Below, piece by piece: positions 13,507 through 15,053 of a stretch of 15,053 bases of DNA. This DNA is from UBA4971 sp029551185 (lineage in GTDB: Bacteria > Bacillota > SHA-98 > UBA4971). The DNA lies in the NCBI GenBank assembly GCA_035593725.1, contig DAOSZN010000039.1, positions 1 to 15,053 on the forward strand, written 5' to 3'. Below the pieces are notes generated by a model that worked only from the letters and a program-made list of their open reading frames with translations, was not told the DNA's origin and did not search any database. The position numbers and the translations under genes were made by a program. Within the stretch, counting starts at the first letter, position 1. Every line of letters starts with the position of its first letter.

Positions 13507-14889
13507 TTAGCGTGGGTTGCCTGCTGCAGGCAAATGGGGGTAAATCCCCGTTGCATCGACTTGAGCCAACCGAGCAGGCATTCTGTCTCTCGCCACCAGA
13601 TTCGCGTAGGTTTCCCTCTCTACAACGATATCAGCCAAACCTGCCTTCGCGAATATCACGGCAGGTCTGGGGTATCTGTTATAATTACTTGCCATGGAAT
13701 AATGGTAAGCCCCTGTGGTAAGGAGTGCCAGCAAATCACCGGGTTTAACTTGAGGCATCTTCGCATCGACAACTAACATATCCCCTTCTTCACAATGCTT
13801 ACCTGCTATAGAGACTGTCTCGGTAGGCTCTTCTGTTGCCTTGTTGGCTAAAACAGCCTCATACTCGGCCTGGTATAACGCGACTCTTGGGTTCTCAGAC
13901 ATCCCGCCGTCAACCATGATGTATTTTCGAAGCCCCGGTATATCTTTGATTGCACAAACAGTATATAATGTGGTGCCTGCTTCACCTACGATGTAACGCC
14001 CCGGTTCCACCATGACACACGGGAGATCCAAACGTTGGGTATGACAGGACTCGCGAATGACCTGGGATACTCTCTTGGAGTATTCATCAATGGAAAGCGG
14101 AGTATCACAAGACTTATACCTGACACCGAATCCGCCTCCGAGGTTCACCTCGCGCAAACTGTACCCGAATTTCTCTTTGACATCTCCTGCAAAATCCATT
14201 ACAACCTGAGCTGCCAGAACGAAAGGCTCCACGTTAAGTATTTGAGACCCAATGTGGCTGTGGACTCCTTCAAGAACGAGATATTCGGAAGCCAGCACTC
14301 GTTCCACTGCTTTCATAGCCTGCCCGTCAGTTATTCCAAGCCCGAACTTGGAATCTATGAGGCCTGTTTTGATATAGTCATGTGTATGCGCTTCCACCCC
14401 GGGATTAAGACGAATCTGAACATGCGTTCTTTTCCTCGACTTTCGCGATACCTCAGAAAGCAGGTCAAGCTCGTCAAGGTTATCTATTATGAATCTTCCC
14501 ACACCGACCCTGACTCCCATTTCTATTTCCTGGCGGGTTTTGCAGTTTCCGTGAAACAGAATATTTTCCGGCGGAATCCCGGCTTCAAGAGCTGTAAACA
14601 GTTCTCCCCCGGAGCACACATCAAGGCCCAGCGACTCTTCATGGATGAGTCTGCACATGGCAAGAGTGCAAAAGGCCTTGCTTGCGTATGCCACAAAAGC
14701 CTTCGGATAGTATTTCAGAAGCGATGTCCTTATCTCACGGCTCTTGGCGCGAATCATCTCCTCATCCATGACATGAAGGGGGGTGCCAAAGTCTCTTGCA
14801 AGGCGGGTGGCGCGACAACCACCTATCTCCAATTCTCCGTCACTTGTAATTTGTATAGACCTATATAGCTCCAATTTAGCCTCTCCCAT
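13507..14889 (-). CDS. lysA: Diaminopimelate decarboxylase
   Basis: A PLP enzyme of 460 residues that decarboxylates meso-diaminopimelate to L-lysine, the last step of bacterial lysine synthesis. The PLP lysine is K71 (VAYASKAF), followed by the GLDVCSGGEL block, HSHIGSQI, NLGGGFGV, EPGRYIVGEAGT for the cofactor phosphate side, and the closing CEEGDML and YHYSMASNYNR blocks that complete the dimeric active site. Length fits the family. The start is uncertain. ATG 14889 puts the usual N-terminus (I-T-S-D-G-E-L-E-I-G-G-C) at the normal distance but has no ribosome site. GTG 14922 in the same frame has AAGGA 7 bases upstream and adds 11 residues that run through a hairpin; TTG 14952 is a third option. 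First gene of the operon, about 110 bases after a sigma-A-like promoter. Confidence 0.94.
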   Translation of the reverse strand: MGEAKLELYRSIQITSDGELEIGGCRATRLARDFGTPLHVMDEEMIRAKSREIRTSLLKYYPKAFVAYASKAFCTLAMCRLIHEESLGLDVCSGGELFTALEAGIPPENILFHGNCKTRQEIEMGVRVGVGRFIIDNLDELDLLSEVSRKSRKRTHVQIRLNPGVEAHTHDYIKTGLIDSKFGLGITDGQAMKAVERVLASEYLVLEGVHSHIGSQILNVEPFVLAAQVVMDFAGDVKEKFGYSLREVNLGGGFGVRYKSCDTPLSIDEYSKRVSQVIRESCHTQRLDLPCVMVEPGRYIVGEAGTTLYTVCAIKDIPGLRKYIMVDGGMSENPRVALYQAEYEAVLANKATEEPTETVSIAGKHCEEGDMLVVDAKMPQVKPGDLLALLTTGAYHYSMASNYNRYPRPAVIFAKAGLADIVVERETYANLVARDRMPARLAQVDATGIYPHLPAAGNPR

Positions 14890-14891
14890 CC

Positions 14892-14920
14892 AAAAACAGC
14901 GGACTGGCCGTCCTGTCCGC
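14892..14920 (-). terminator. Hairpin with U-run at the lysA start, possible attenuator
   Basis: In the minus-strand transcript GCGGAC (14915-14920) can pair with GTCCGC (14899-14904) across a 10-base loop, and is followed by TG and five T at 14892-14896. This has the shape of a weak intrinsic terminator. It lies directly before ATG 14889, or within the coding part if GTG 14922 is the real start. The stem is only 6 bp, so function is uncertain. Confidence 0.35.
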
Positions 14921-14993
14921 ACGTTCGAGTCCTTATTATTAGTTCCGGTCAATCCTGCCGCTTATACCATTAATATCGTTCTGCTCCAAGGAA

Positions 14994-15024
14994 TAGCTTG
15001 TTTCAAATAATAGCATGCAAGCTA
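14994..15024. promoter_or_regulatory. 7-bp inverted repeat around the lysA -10 box, possible operator
   Basis: The + strand reads TAGCTTG at 14994-15000 and CAAGCTA at 15018-15024, perfect arms 17 bases apart. The -10 box and the expected start point lie within the repeat, the place where a repressor dimer would block transcription. I do not recognise the arms as the site of a named regulator. Confidence 0.4.
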
Positions 15025-15035
15025 CCTGGGGTCAA
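15007..15035 (-). promoter_or_regulatory. Sigma-A-like promoter for the lysA operon
   Basis: On the minus strand there is TTGACC (15030-15035) and TATTAT (15007-15012) with exactly 17 bases between them, each one or two mismatches from consensus. Transcription would start near 15000 and leave a leader of about 50 to 110 bases, depending on which lysA start is used. No other equally good promoter was seen upstream of the following six genes, so it probably serves lysA to gerW. Confidence 0.65.
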
Positions 15036-15053
15036 GAGAATCCGCTGCTTTGT

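Noticed and set aside
14035..14868. Open frame of 277 codons on the + strand
   Set aside because: It lies fully antisense to lysA, whose motifs are complete, has no family motifs and no ribosome site pattern; it is a shadow of lysA codon use.
14890..15000. Lysine riboswitch (L-box) upstream of lysA
   Set aside because: The leader is about 110 bases at most and lacks the multi-helix L-box layout, which needs about 170 bases or more.
1..15053. Mobile elements, CRISPR arrays, toxin-antitoxin or defence systems
   Set aside because: No transposase, integrase, regularly spaced repeats or known defence domains were found on either strand; gene content is core chromosomal.

Overview
The window reads as an ordinary chromosomal stretch of an endospore-forming, low-to-medium GC Firmicute of the clostridial type. 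The grounds are the sporulation genes (spoIIP family, gerW/ytfJ), the scpA-scpB pair, the MEP-pathway enzyme IspH fused to ribosomal protein S1 (an arrangement known from Clostridia), and the DUF2953-gerW and cmk-plsC-S1 neighbourhoods shared with Bacillus and Clostridia. All 17 protein genes lie on the minus strand, so transcription runs from the right edge to the left. I saw no rRNA or tRNA gene, CRISPR array, insertion sequence, integrase or phage gene.

Right to left, a sigma-A-like promoter near 15007-15035 precedes lysA, an M50 site-2 protease, trpS, scpA, scpB, a DUF2953 membrane protein and gerW. Spacing is tight or overlapping. A 128-base gap (9232-9359) with a candidate promoter and short hairpins separates gerW from a second run: a TrkA/KtrA-type K+ regulator, a pseudouridine synthase (rluB-type), a BaiN/HI0933-family flavoprotein, a 72-residue membrane protein, cmk, plsC and the ispH-S1 fusion. 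A strong intrinsic terminator (2511-2549) follows the fusion gene.

After a 190-base gap comes a third unit: a DUF1614 membrane protein, a SpoIIP-family peptidoglycan hydrolase with a C-terminal membrane anchor, and a DUF3189 protein. The last 86 bases at the left edge hold no gene I can support.

The contents cover core functions: lysine/peptidoglycan precursor supply (lysA), translation (trpS, S1, rluB), chromosome condensation (scpAB), CMP recycling (cmk), phospholipid acylation (plsC) and isoprenoid synthesis (ispH). Spore-related functions (gerW, spoIIP) are mixed in. I did not find a convincing new system. The items most worth checking are the poorly conserved N-terminus of ScpA, a hairpin with a U-run at the lysA start, the inverted repeat around the lysA -10 box, an Asp-to-Ser change in the CMP-kinase nucleotide motif, and the DUF1614/SpoIIP/DUF3189 cassette with its own upstream elements.
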